Shown here: piece by piece, positions 18,585 to 28,800 of the stretch
How positions within the stretch are numbered: position 1 is the first letter of the stretch
Layout: every line of letters starts with the position of its first letter
Origin: Chlorobaculum limnaeum
GTDB taxonomy: Bacteria; Bacteroidota; Chlorobiia; Chlorobiales; Chlorobiaceae
Assembly (NCBI RefSeq): GCF_001747405.1
Contig: NZ_CP017305.1
Span: 886,001-950,000 of the forward strand
Reading direction: 5' to 3'
DNA length: 64,000 nucleotides
The notes under the pieces: generated by a model
The model's database searches: none
Told to the model about the DNA's origin: nothing
Seen by the model: the letters and a program-made list of their open reading frames with translations, nothing else
Translations under genes and position numbers: made by a program

Positions 18585-18989
18585 TCAGGATTCGAGGTAC
18601 TGGTGTTCGACGCTGATGCAGCGGTTCTGCACAACGTCGAGTCCGGCGTTTCTGGCTTTTTCCGCCGCGGCTTCGTTGGTGATGCCGAGCTGCATCCAGA
18701 CCACTTTCGCGCCGATGGCGATAGCCTCATCGACGACCGGCGGCACATCCTGCGGCTTGCGGAATATATCGACAATTTCGATCAGTTCGCGCTTTTCCGG
18801 CGGGATTGCGGACAGCGAGGGCCAGCATTCGAGGCCGAGCACGGTGCTGAGGGTCGGATTGACCGGATAGATGGTATAGCCCGCATGGATCAGGTAGCGG
18901 GCAACGGCATGGCTCGCCCGATCAGGCTTGTCCGAAACGCCGACGACGGCGATGTGTTTGTATTTCGTAAGTATCGTTGCGATGTCCAT
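18585..18989 (-). CDS. CoA-binding protein (YccU-like)
   Basis: From the ATG at 18987-18989 the product has 134 residues. A start nine codons upstream (19016) is also open, but its first residues do not match the family. It has the Rossmann-like CoA_binding fold: HIAVVGVSDKPDRASHAVAR, GYTIYPVNP, EIVDIFRKPQDVPPVVDEAIAIGAK, VWMQLGITNEAAAEKARNAG and the C-terminal NRCISVEH motif. These single-domain relatives of the succinyl-CoA synthetase alpha subunit are widespread, and their physiological role is poorly known. A 13-G tract lies about 100 bases upstream of the start. Confidence 0.88.
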   Translation of the reverse strand: MDIATILTKYKHIAVVGVSDKPDRASHAVARYLIHAGYTIYPVNPTLSTVLGLECWPSLSAIPPEKRELIEIVDIFRKPQDVPPVVDEAIAIGAKVVWMQLGITNEAAAEKARNAGLDVVQNRCISVEHQYLES

Positions 18990-19090
18990 CGTTATCAAAG
19001 TGTAGCGTTGCATCAAATCAACCGAAACAGAGCCGTTCCTGACGAGACTACCCCAAAATACCGGTCTGCCACCAGACTCACAACCGGTTT

Positions 19091-19103
19091 GGGGGGGGGG
19101 GGG
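19091..19103. repeat. Homopolymeric G13 tract
   Basis: Thirteen consecutive G residues on the plus strand lie between the CoA-binding protein gene (start 18989, minus) and the left end of the insertion sequence. Such a tract is prone to slipped-strand length change. It could affect a promoter of the minus-strand gene, or the length may be a sequencing uncertainty. Confidence 0.9.
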
Positions 19104-19150
19104 AATTTTGTGGTGGGAGTGGAGTTATTACTTCGGCCATTAAAACTCTT

Positions 19151-20507
19151 GGTTCATCGTAAGATTTAATGGTAACGCTCGTCATCAATTACGTCAACCG
19201 GTAATAGCCATGTTGAGCTTTCCACAGTAAAACAAAATCCTTATGCGGTAGCTGTGAAAGCTGTGGAACCCACGGGCCGATGCTTTGTACAACTGGATCT
19301 TGCTGTTCAGACCTTCGGAAACTGCGTTGGTCATTTCGTGCTCGAAATAGTTCAGGATGTTGTCGAGATGCCGCTTCAGCAGCTCTTTGACCTTGATCAT
19401 GGGTTTCAACGCTAACTGGTCAACGCGTTCAGACCAGTAATCGAAAAAGAAGCTTGCACTCTCTCGACAACCCAGCCGCCAGAACTCCCGAAACATGTTT
19501 TTCATCGACCAGGCTTTTCCGGTTTTCAGCTCACAGGCCATCAATTGATCAAAGCTTGTCCGCTGGCTTTCCGTCATGTTCTCCGGATTGCGCAGCCAGG
19601 TGAATTTCGAGCCAATCAGAGTCCTGTCCCCTGCATGATGAAGTTGACGGGACTCTTGGCGACGAACCGTGTCGACCGCCTCGTTCAGATATTTGCTGAT
19701 ATGGAAACGGTCATGCACAATATCGGCCTGCGGCAGATGCTTTTGGCAGCAATCGCGAAGGGTTTCCACATATCCATCGAGATCGATTTCACACCCTGGC
19801 GTTGCGATGCTTCAAAGCTGAGGAGTAGCGCTTCTGCTCCATCGGTCGTTCGGCTCTGGACCACCTCAAGTACCCGGCCACCTTTCAGGTCGTTCAGGAT
19901 CGTCACATACTGATGGCCTGCCCGGAAGCTCTTTTCATCAAGACCAAGATGAGCAATCGCCTCCTTATTCCGGCGGCTCAGGCCTCGCTTAACTGCACGG
20001 TTCATGATCTCGTTGGTTGCATGCCAGTTCAATCGCAAGAGCCTCGATGCCGACTGAATGCTTGAACACTCCTGAAGCAACTCGACAGCAAGCGCTTCAA
20101 ACTTCAGGGTGTAGCGCGAATAGCGCGTTGCCCACGGAACTTGAATTGTCTTGATCCTGTGCTCTTTGCACTCACACCGAGGCACCCTGGCTATCAGATG
20201 CGTCTCGTACTCCATGGTATCCAGATGCCGCCACCGTTGTTCTGGCGCCAGGTCATAAATTCGTCCGGCCTTGCCGCATTCAGGGCATTCGACTTTGGGT
20301 CCGATATACTCCAGATGGATTTCTATCCGGGGGCCGGACGTCGACAGCCGGACATCAGACACCTTCCATGTTTCTGGTAATCCTAATAACTGCTGGTAAT
20401 GGGCAATGAGGCTCGGCATACGTTGGGGTTAGTGTTTTGGCGTTCTTGGATAAATTACACCAAGCCACTCATTTTTACTACCAGCCCATTAAATTCTGCG
20501 AAGAGCC
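19151..20507 (-). mobile_element. ISL3-family insertion sequence, about 1.36 kb
   Basis: The element carries one ISL3-type transposase frame on the minus strand. It is bounded by imperfect terminal inverted repeats: GGTTCATCGTAAGATTTAATGG from 19151, and the reverse complement of the right end, GGCTCTTCGCAGAATTTAATGG, ending at 20507. ISL3 elements normally leave an 8-bp target duplication. The flanks AAACTCTT and AAATTATA do not match, so the duplication has decayed, the ends are off by a few bases, or a rearrangement removed one side. Confidence 0.8.
19194..20419 (-). pseudogene. ISL3-family transposase, frameshifted
   Basis: The N-terminal frame (20419 down to 19685, 244 codons) has the zinc-finger region (CPECGKAGRIYDL), the helix-turn-helix region and the DDE start LGLDEKSFRAGHQY with SISMDMWKPFAIAAK. 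The C-terminal frame (19769 down to 19194) continues with KHLPQADIVHDRFHISKYLNEAVD and ends with NAVSEGLNSKIQLYK. The frames join exactly if one A is added to, or read twice in, the run of four A on the coding strand (plus-strand T19741-19744). It is therefore a transposase with a 1-base deletion, or one that needs a -1 frameshift. ISL3 transposases are normally a single frame, which favours inactivation. Confidence 0.85.
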
Positions 20508-20715
20508 AAATTATAAAAAGCTTCGTAGAATTGTAAGGGTGTTATAATCAGTCGCCTTGTCAGTTTATTCGTAGTTTTAATCGTGTTTTATGTGTAAACT
20601 CTCAGGGTAAAGCACGAATCGCTTTTTTTGTGCCTTGTCAGCCCCATTATTTTGTTCAGGGTCGTTGAACTTTTTATCGCGAGCGTGCTTCAGCCGGAAC
20701 AAAATTTCTTCTATC

Positions 20716-23700
20716 ATGAGTACAACACTTTTCTTTATCGACAGTCGCGTTGCCGACAAAGATCTTCTCATTGCTCAATTTTCTACCGATACCGATTATT
20801 TGGTGCTTGATTCTTGTCGGGATGGTCTCGACCAGATGGCCGAGTACTTATCAGGTCGAACCGGCTACGACTCGATCCAGATTATCTCTCACGGTTCACC
20901 CGGTTCTATCATCATTGGCAGCACGGTACTCGACAACGGAACACTGACCGCCTATGCAGACCAGCTTGCCGCGATCGAGCGGTCGCTGACCGATGATGGC
21001 GATCTGCAGCTGTATGGTTGCAACGTAGGGCAAGGGGATGCAGGAGGTCAGTTTGTGAGCACGCTGGCCGAATTGACGGGCGCGGATGTCGCAGCGTCGG
21101 ATGACGTGACCGGGTCGTCTGTATTGGGTGGGGATTGGGAGCTGGAAATACATACAGGGGTAATCGAGACTGCTCCAGCATGGTCAAGCGAACCCGCAAT
21201 CTCCGGGACGCTGTCCACATTCTCCGACGATGAAAACTACGATTTAGCCACTTTTGCTCAACTGGCAAAGTTAAGTCGCCTTGCGTATGAAACAGGTGGA
21301 GAACTAAACAATCAATTACAGTGGATTGGCTGGAGTCTTCATAGTGAGGCTCGTTATGATGCTTTCGATGCTGGTGCGATATACATTAATGCACATGCCA
21401 TCTGTGCAGTCCGCAACGAGGACGGCAAAAAAGAGATGACAATAGCATTTCAGGGAAGCGATTTAATAGATTTTGTTACAACAGATATTGCGGGATACGG
21501 TTTTTCATTGTACTACAGATCTGTTCGGGCTGAAGTTGTTGCCTGGCTTAAAGAAGCTGTGGCGCAAGAGTACGATGCTATCTATATAACGGGTCACAGT
21601 CTGGGCGGTGCTGCAGCGCAAATTGCTTTGCTCGATATAATGGGAAACCAGAACCAGTCAATCTGGACTCTTTCAACGGTACCCCTGAATACAAATGATC
21701 GTATCACCGATGCCGGATTGACATCAGAGGAGTTGAGCTATGTCAGGTCACATATCAGCGGTGCAACATTTGGTGCACCCGATGTGCGATGGGACCCATT
21801 CAAGCCGAGTTTAATCTATGATGAGCTTGCACATTTAAATGACAATGTGTACGATGAGAGTTGGTTCAAGACACACTTGTACCAGTTTGAACATAAAAGT
21901 ACAGGGATTGATGGAGATCCCGTTGCTGCATTGGGAGATGAGATTGGTCAGTTCGTCGCTATTGATTTATCTGAAGATATAAAAGATCGCTATTGGGGAC
22001 TGAATCCGATCGCTTTTCTGCATTCAATGGACGCCTATAACGAATCCATGCTTCGTGCTTCAACTGGCAGCCCGTTGATTTCTTCCGGCAGCCTCCTTTA
22101 TGGCGAACTCATTGATTCACTCTCGACTAATCCAGGTGAAGGTAATGACCGTATAGTTCTTACGCAGGCAAAGTTCAATGCCCAGCCTCTTAACGACAGA
22201 CTTAATGCTTCTGCCGGTAACGATATTCTTATAACAAATTCAACGACCCCTCAATCGGCTTTGGTTATTGGTGGCGACGGGCACGATACGTATATCGTAC
22301 ATGATTCGGGAGTCGATATAAAAATCAGCGGACCTTCGGGCGAGCATATTGATAATCTATACTTCAATCAGATAGGCCAGATATCCACGTATGTCAATGA
22401 GGATAATCTTGTTGTGCTTATCAGCAATTATGATGAATCCAGCAGAGTAGAAATTATTGGCTGGTATTCATCTGAGGAAACTTATCGAATTGGACAAATA
22501 GGAGTAATCCAGCCGTCAGATGACTTTTACTGGAGTTTCCGGAATATTTCGTTAGAAAGTCTGAACATACCGTTATTCAGAGAAGGTCTGGACTACAGCG
22601 ATGACGTTATCGTTGGCCTCTACGCTGAAGACGATATAATGAACGGCTATGGCGGAAACGATACCATGGAAGGGCGTGGTGGCAACGATGAGATCAATCC
22701 GGGTCTGGACAGTGACTGGGTTGATGCGGGATCAGGCGACGACACGGTGAATGTTGTTGCGGTTGGCTGGTATAGCCAGTCGGATACGCTTGACGGAGGC
22801 AGTGGCAGTGATATACTGAATCTGGATTATTCAGATGAGCGGTACAACTCCTGGGGTTACGATTATGCAGCTTGGTTCCACTACGGCATCTACGATGCAG
22901 AGGATACAAGAACGACGCTGACAAATGGTTCCAGCCTGAACGAGATACAGGCGGCACTTGGTTCATCGGTGAAGGTGATGTTTGACGGTTATAATACCGA
23001 TGTGGTAGCCAGCAATTTCGAGGAAATCAATCTTAAGGGCTCGCAAACCGACAACCTTTTGATTTGCCAGATGGTCGGTAGCTACGACGGTCAGGGCGGC
23101 ACGGACACGTTCTATGCGGACTGGAGCGGAAAGAGCACGGCGGTGAATTGGACGAACATCGGAGAGGCCTATACCTACGAAGGCTTTACGGTAAGCAACG
23201 TGGAGCGTCTGTTGCTGCAAACGGGCAGCGGATCGGATGTAATCGACAACACGGCATACGGTACTAATGATGACGTTCGCACCGGTGCGGGTGATGATGC
23301 GATCAGTCTTGGTTGGGGTAACGACTACATTGACGGCGAATCTGGCATGGATACGATGGATGGAGGATTTGGCAATGATACGTACGTTGTGGACAACGCC
23401 GGAGATGTGGTAAAGGAAGCCGCTGATGGCGGCGCAGATACGATAGAATCAAGCATAACGTACACTCTGGGAACCTGTTTTGAAAATCTGACACTGACGG
23501 GGACGAAGTCAATAAATGGTACGGGTAACGTACTGGACAACATTTTGACAGGTAACAGTGGAAGCAACATCTTGAATGGTGGATATGGCATAGATACGAT
23601 GGATGGAGGATTTGGCAATGATACTTATGTTGTGGACAACGCTGGAGATGTGGTGGAGGAATCGTTTGGGGCTGGTACAGATACGGTTCGTTCGATCATC

Positions 23701-24480
23701 TCGTATATTTTGGGCAGCAACGTAGAAAACTTGATGCTCACAGGTAGTAATGCGATCAATGGAACAGGCAATAGCCTGAACAACATCATCACTGGAAACG
23801 GAGCCGACAACGTATTGGACGGTGGCACTGGTGCGGATATGATGGTTGGAGGCCAGGGTAATGATGTGTACGTGGTAGACAATACCGGAGATGTGGTAAA
23901 GGAATTGGCAGGAGCCGGAACTGACATCGTTCGTTCCGGCATCTCGTATACATTGGGTACCAACATAGAAAACCTGACGTTGAAAGGTAGTGATGCGATC
24001 AATGGAAAAGGTAACGTTCTGAATAACGTTATTAACGGAAACGATGCTGCCAATGTGTTGAACGGAGCGACCGGAAACGACACGATTTTTGGTGGCGGCG
24101 GAAACGATACGATCACAGGAGGGCTTGGTATAGACGAGATGAGCGGCGGCGAGGGAAATGATCTTTTCATATTTGATTACCTTGCAACGTCGGAGAGTGG
24201 AATCGTTACGACGAGTCGTGATATCATCACCGATTTTGTAACGGGTCATGACCGGCTGGAGCTTTCAGCTATCGATGCGAACGTTAGGGTGGCGAATAAT
24301 CAAACATTCGATAGTATGATCCTGTTGGGCCAGATGCACTTTACGGCCGCAGGCCAACTGTGCTTTGATAGCGCAACGGGGATGTTGTACGGTAACACAG
24401 ATAACAATGTCTTGACAGCAGAGCTTTCGATACAGCTTATAGGTGTCACCAGTTTGGCGCCCGATGACATTTCTTTATGA
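20716..24480 (+). CDS. Giant secreted protein: DUF4347, class 3 lipase domain, RTX repeats
   Basis: I start at the ATG at 20716, which aligns with the start of the paralogue at 32267; the frame is open from 20635. The 1254-residue protein begins with a DUF4347 domain (about 1-165: TLFFIDSRVADKDLL, IQIISHGSPGSIIIGS, LQLYGCNVGQGDAG). A class 3 lipase-like alpha/beta hydrolase domain follows (about 175-400) with nucleophile elbow GHSLGG at 294-299. RTX-type nonapeptide repeats lie at about 640-700 and 870-1150 (GGNDTMEGRGGND, GGFGNDTYVVDNAGDVV several times, GGGGNDTITGGLGID). RTX repeats bind calcium outside the cell, and the C-terminal position fits type I secretion. There is no N-terminal signal peptide. 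No type I transporter is adjacent. Its tail is paralogous to that of the giant gene ending at 37227. Confidence 0.85.
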   Translation: MSTTLFFIDSRVADKDLLIAQFSTDTDYLVLDSCRDGLDQMAEYLSGRTGYDSIQIISHGSPGSIIIGSTVLDNGTLTAYADQLAAIERSLTDDGDLQLYGCNVGQGDAGGQFVSTLAELTGADVAASDDVTGSSVLGGDWELEIHTGVIETAPAWSSEPAISGTLSTFSDDENYDLATFAQLAKLSRLAYETGGELNNQLQWIGWSLHSEARYDAFDAGAIYINAHAICAVRNEDGKKEMTIAFQGSDLIDFVTTDIAGYGFSLYYRSVRAEVVAWLKEAVAQEYDAIYITGHSLGGAAAQIALLDIMGNQNQSIWTLSTVPLNTNDRITDAGLTSEELSYVRSHISGATFGAPDVRWDPFKPSLIYDELAHLNDNVYDESWFKTHLYQFEHKSTGIDGDPVAALGDEIGQFVAIDLSEDIKDRYWGLNPIAFLHSMDAYNESMLRASTGSPLISSGSLLYGELIDSLSTNPGEGNDRIVLTQAKFNAQPLNDRLNASAGNDILITNSTTPQSALVIGGDGHDTYIVHDSGVDIKISGPSGEHIDNLYFNQIGQISTYVNEDNLVVLISNYDESSRVEIIGWYSSEETYRIGQIGVIQPSDDFYWSFRNISLESLNIPLFREGLDYSDDVIVGLYAEDDIMNGYGGNDTMEGRGGNDEINPGLDSDWVDAGSGDDTVNVVAVGWYSQSDTLDGGSGSDILNLDYSDERYNSWGYDYAAWFHYGIYDAEDTRTTLTNGSSLNEIQAALGSSVKVMFDGYNTDVVASNFEEINLKGSQTDNLLICQMVGSYDGQGGTDTFYADWSGKSTAVNWTNIGEAYTYEGFTVSNVERLLLQTGSGSDVIDNTAYGTNDDVRTGAGDDAISLGWGNDYIDGESGMDTMDGGFGNDTYVVDNAGDVVKEAADGGADTIESSITYTLGTCFENLTLTGTKSINGTGNVLDNILTGNSGSNILNGGYGIDTMDGGFGNDTYVVDNAGDVVEESFGAGTDTVRSIISYILGSNVENLMLTGSNAINGTGNSLNNIITGNGADNVLDGGTGADMMVGGQGNDVYVVDNTGDVVKELAGAGTDIVRSGISYTLGTNIENLTLKGSDAINGKGNVLNNVINGNDAANVLNGATGNDTIFGGGGNDTITGGLGIDEMSGGEGNDLFIFDYLATSESGIVTTSRDIITDFVTGHDRLELSAIDANVRVANNQTFDSMILLGQMHFTAAGQLCFDSATGMLYGNTDNNVLTAELSIQLIGVTSLAPDDISL

Positions 24481-24663
24481 TTTTGCGCAAGCTTTGAGGT
24501 ATTAAACCTTGAACATGCATAATTGACTGATTGAGATCGAACCGTTCTCTGATATTTATACGGATTTGGCATCTGGTCATTCGGGTTTTCTTTTCTCTGG
24601 TTAACACGAATGACTTTATTTTGCGGGCTTTTCGAAACATTTTCAACCATAAAGAACCAAAGC

Positions 24664-25278
24664 ATGAAAAAAAAATTGGCCCTGGTAGCTGGAGTGCTTC
24701 TGACATCAGGAATGGCAAATCAAGCGTTTGCCGATATAATTGCCTTGTCATTTACGGATGGGATTCCGAGCTCCTTCGTAGACGATCCATTACCCAATAT
24801 TGTTGGCTGGGAGTTTACTATTTCTTCGCCAGTAACGGTGACAAGCCTCGGGTTTTATGATTATGACAATGACGGGCTTGTTAACGATCATGCAGTGTCC
24901 ATCTGGGACAGTTCAGCTTATGTGGTGGTTTCTGCATCGATAACCAATTCCGGCTGGAGTGATGCGGGGTATGTTTGGGAAACGGTTACGCCCGTTACTC
25001 TTTCTGCTGGCACATACAGAATTGGTGCGGAAATTTTTGGGAATGACTATTATTATTCGGCAGCTACTTCGGTGATAACGGCGACTCCGGTATCCTATTC
25101 AGGGGGCGTTTATGCCGTTGGCGGTTTTGAATATCCTGGAAATGTCAGTATGAATAATGGTCGCTTTGGGCCGAACTTTTCATTTAACGTTGTGCCAGAG
25201 CCGACAAGCATGCTGCTTTTGGGCATGGGCCTTGTAGGTTTGACGGCTTTACGAAGGAGAAAAACAGACGGGGTCTGA
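24664..25278 (+). CDS. DUF4082-like PEP-CTERM sorting-signal protein (copy 1)
   Basis: This 204-residue protein has a signal peptide (MKKKLALVAGVLLTSGMANQAFA), one beta-rich domain like DUF4082 (about 24-180) and a C-terminal VPEPTSMLLLGMGLVGLTALRRR tail. The tail is a textbook PEP-CTERM signal: PEP motif, membrane helix, basic cluster. Such proteins are handled by exosortase and anchored or released at the cell surface. No exosortase gene is in this window. It follows the lipase-RTX giant by 183 bases and has a close paralogue at 37333-37947 in the same relative position. I start at the ATG at 24664 because it begins the signal peptide. Confidence 0.9.
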   Translation: MKKKLALVAGVLLTSGMANQAFADIIALSFTDGIPSSFVDDPLPNIVGWEFTISSPVTVTSLGFYDYDNDGLVNDHAVSIWDSSAYVVVSASITNSGWSDAGYVWETVTPVTLSAGTYRIGAEIFGNDYYYSAATSVITATPVSYSGGVYAVGGFEYPGNVSMNNGRFGPNFSFNVVPEPTSMLLLGMGLVGLTALRRRKTDGV

Positions 25279-25310
25279 ATATATCGCCGAGTGTTTATAG
25301 GAATGGTAAT

Positions 25311-25457
25311 AATATGGAGTTCGACATGCGGCTCATGCGGGCGTTTGGCGAGGGCTGCTGTCTTTGGCGCTTCTATGCGTGGTCGCCTCCGGCGATGTCG
25401 CTTGGGCGGAGCCAGAACCCGGCAGAGATTGACCGGGAGCGGTGCCGTGCCGATGGC
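25311..25457 (+). pseudogene. 5' fragment of a lipoate-protein ligase gene
   Basis: This stretch is nearly identical to 38163-38336, the 5' part of the intact ligase gene, and encodes MEFDMRLMRAFGEGCCLW and onward to AEIDRERCRADG before similarity stops. It lacks 27 bases that in the intact gene lie between two 11-bp copies of GCGGGCGTTTG (38189 and 38216), so the deletion probably came from repeat recombination. The fragment marks the distal edge of a duplicated block. Confidence 0.88.
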
Positions 25458-25876
25458 AGAATTGTCGGATTCCGAAAAGAGCACATTTTCTCTATCCTCT
25501 GGATCGACTGCAAATACGAACTGTTCGATCACGGATCGTAGCCCTCCGGTTCATCCGTTTCCCCCATCATCGCTCCGACCAATCACCCTCGCGTTTCTAT
25601 CTTCCCAACCCCACCTTTTCCCCATACTGTACAACCACTTGCGAATCAACTGCATCAGGCAGGCGTCACGCACTTGTAACCATGGTTTTCGCTCCTGTAA
25701 CCCATCCTCAATGAGCCGGTAACAGGGGCTGAGTAAATTTGTGGCGTACCAGTAACTCGTGTTATTACAATCCTTAGGTCAAGGTCAGGCATTCATGCGC
25801 AGGGTCTGATGCTTGCAATGTTTACCGGTCAGGATTGTGCACGAAAACAGAAGTCCAACACTTATACGGAGAAGCC
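25458..25876. other. Non-coding stretch upstream of the 2006-residue protein gene
   Basis: About 420 bases follow the ligase fragment. I see no recognisable gene. Short open frames here have no family character. The stretch should contain the promoter of the gene starting at 25877, whose GGAGAA ribosome binding site is at 25868-25873. Confidence 0.5.
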
Positions 25877-28800
25877 ATGGTAATCAATCCCAACCCGTTG
25901 CTCAATGCCAGCGTGGACGGTCCCGGCAACGTCGTGACCCTCTATTTTTCGGACAAGCTCGATACGTCGAGTGTTCCGGCGCTTGACCAGTTTGCCGTTT
26001 TCAGCGATGGCATCGAACAGGTAATCACCGCCATCCAGCTGGTGAATAACCAGGTCATTCTGACCCTGGCCGCATCACTCGACAGCCTGCTGCCGGTCAC
26101 GGTCTCCTATACCTCCTCTTCCGATACTCTCCAGAACATCAACGGTGACGACGTCGCCTCCTTCGAGGATGCCGAGGTCGACAATCAGCTTTCGCTGACG
26201 GCTTCCGAGAGCGAGTCGTTCACGTTTGCTTCGACCATTACAATGGATTACGGCGCGGAAATTTCCGCATTCGATCCTTCGAGCCAGCGCCTGTTCGTGA
26301 CCTCTCCGGAGGGTGGCTTGCAGATTCTCGGAATCGACGATCAGTTGCAGATGACCAAATTCGCAACCATCGAGCTCGGGAGCAATATGGTCAACAGCGT
26401 GGCCGTCAAGAATGGTATCGTGGCTGTCGCGGTTGCCGATGCTGACAAAACCCAGCCGGGCAAGGTCTATTTCCTTGATGCAGGTGCGACGATTCTTGAT
26501 GCTTCGATGATTCTTGGCAGCGTCGAGGTCGGCGCCAATCCCGACATGCTGACCTTCACGCCCGACGGCAGCAAGGTGCTGGTGGCCAACGAGGGTGAAA
26601 TGGCAAGCGAATCCAGCGATCCCGAAGGTTCGGTGAGCATCATCGATCTCAGCGAGGTTCTTGCCGGTAAGGCTACCGAGCCGACCGTCACCACCGCCGG
26701 CTTCACCGCGTTCAACTCGCAGCTCGACGCGCTCAAGGAGGCTGGCGTCAGGCTCTTTGCCGGTGAGGATGGTTTTGAAAGCACGACAGTCGCCCAGGAC
26801 CTCGAACCGGAATACATCAGTATCTCTCCCGATGGCACGACGGCGTTCGTGACGCTTCAGGAGAACAATGCTATCGCGATTCTCGATATCGCTTCCGGTA
26901 CGTTTACCGGTATTGTTCCCCTTGGTCTGAAGAGCTTCTCCAGCCTTCCGTTTGACGGCAGCGACAAGGACGGGATCGATCTCCAGACAGGCCAGCCGGT
27001 CTATGGTAAGTACATGCCGGATGCCATCGCTTCCTTCACCGGCTCCGACGGCAAGACCTACTACGTGATCGCCAATGAGGGCGATGATCGCGACGATTTT
27101 CTCGCCACACCGGAGACCGCGCGCGTCAAAGACCTCGTGCTCGATTCGACGGTGTTTCCAGATGCGGCGACGCTTCAGGGCAATAACGAGCTGGGACGTC
27201 TCACAGTCTCAAATGCGTCTGGTAACAACGGCGACACCGATGGCGATGGCGACATCGATCAGCTTCTTGCCTACGGTGCTCGCTCTTTCAGCATTCTTGA
27301 CTCGGAGGGCAATATTGTTTTCGACAGCGCCTCGCATATCGAGCAGTTCGTCGCCCAATATGGTCTGTACACCGGTGCCGCCGGAGCCGGGCTTTTTGAT
27401 GATGGCCGTTCCGACAACAAGGGCCCGGAGCCTGAGGGCATTACCGTCGGAGTCGTGGATGGCAAAACCCTCGCCTTCGTGACGCTCGAACGGGGTGGCG
27501 GTGGCGTGATGGTCTATGATGTGACCAATCCGGAAGAGGTCAGCTTTGTGCAGTACCTCGCCCATTCCGGTGATGTGAGTCCGGAAGGGGTACTGTTCAT
27601 TTCGGCTGCTGACAGCCCGACCGGCCATGAACTGCTGATCGTCAGCAACGAGGTCTCCAACACGGTCACCATCTTTCAGGAAAATCATGCACCTGAGCTC
27701 GTTGACGGATACAGTGATGTGACCGTCATGGAGGATCAGGCATTCGACAGGGTGCTGGTGGTTGAAAACATGTTCAGTGATGCCGATGAGGACGATACGC
27801 TGACCTACACGGTGACGCTGGCCAACGGTGATCCACTGCCGACGTGGCTGACAGTGAGTGAGACGGAGCAAAACCTGGACGAAATGCTGGATTACTTCAA
27901 GTCCGGGGGACAGTGGCCTGCGACGGACTCGGCATCTGCCGGAACGGCAATTGCCACGGGAGTGAAGACAGTGGATGGCAACATCGCCTGGGAGCGTACC
28001 GACAGCGCTGGAGGCGAGATCGAGACCATCGCTGAAACGTTGCGGGGCGAGCTTGGCTACGCGATCGGTGTCGCCAGCACGGTGCCGTTCTCGCACGCCA
28101 CTCCGGCGACCTTCGTGAGCCACGATGTGAGCCGCAACAACTACTGGGACATCGCGCACGAGATTCTGTTCGAGACGCAGCCGGAGGTGGTGATTGGTGG
28201 TGGCATGGAGAACAGCAACTTTGCCAAAGCGGTCAAATCGGCAGGTAACGTTGACCGTGACCTCGATGACAACGGCTACAACGATGATTACGATGCGTTT
28301 GTCAACGATACCGACGGTACGGAGTATGTGTTCGTCAAACGCGAAGAGGGCGAGGACGGCGGAGATACGCTGGCAGCGGCTGCGGCGACGGTCGATCTCT
28401 CTGCGGGCGAGAAGCTTTTCGGCCTTTATGGTACCTCAGGCGGCAACTTTGAATACTACAATGTGTATGACACTCCGGGCATTGCAACCATCACGCGCAG
28501 CACGACCGACGCGACGCCGACGGTTGACGAAGACCCGACGCTGGCCGAGGTGACGAACGTCTCGTTGTCGGTGCTTAACCAGGATGCGGATGGCTTCTTC
28601 ATCATGATCGAGCAGGGCGACATCGACTGGAGAAACCACGCCAACGACTACGAAAACATGATTGGCGGCGTCTATGATCTCGAAATGGCGGTCACCGCAG
28701 CCGAGAACTATGTGGCTTCGGGAGTCAACGGCATCGACTGGTCGAACACGCTGGTGATCGTCACGAGCGACCACTCGAACAGCTACCTGCGAGCACAGGA

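Noticed and set aside
19143-20515. Target-site duplication flanking the insertion sequence
   Set aside because: The 8-base flanks AAACTCTT and AAATTATA do not match.
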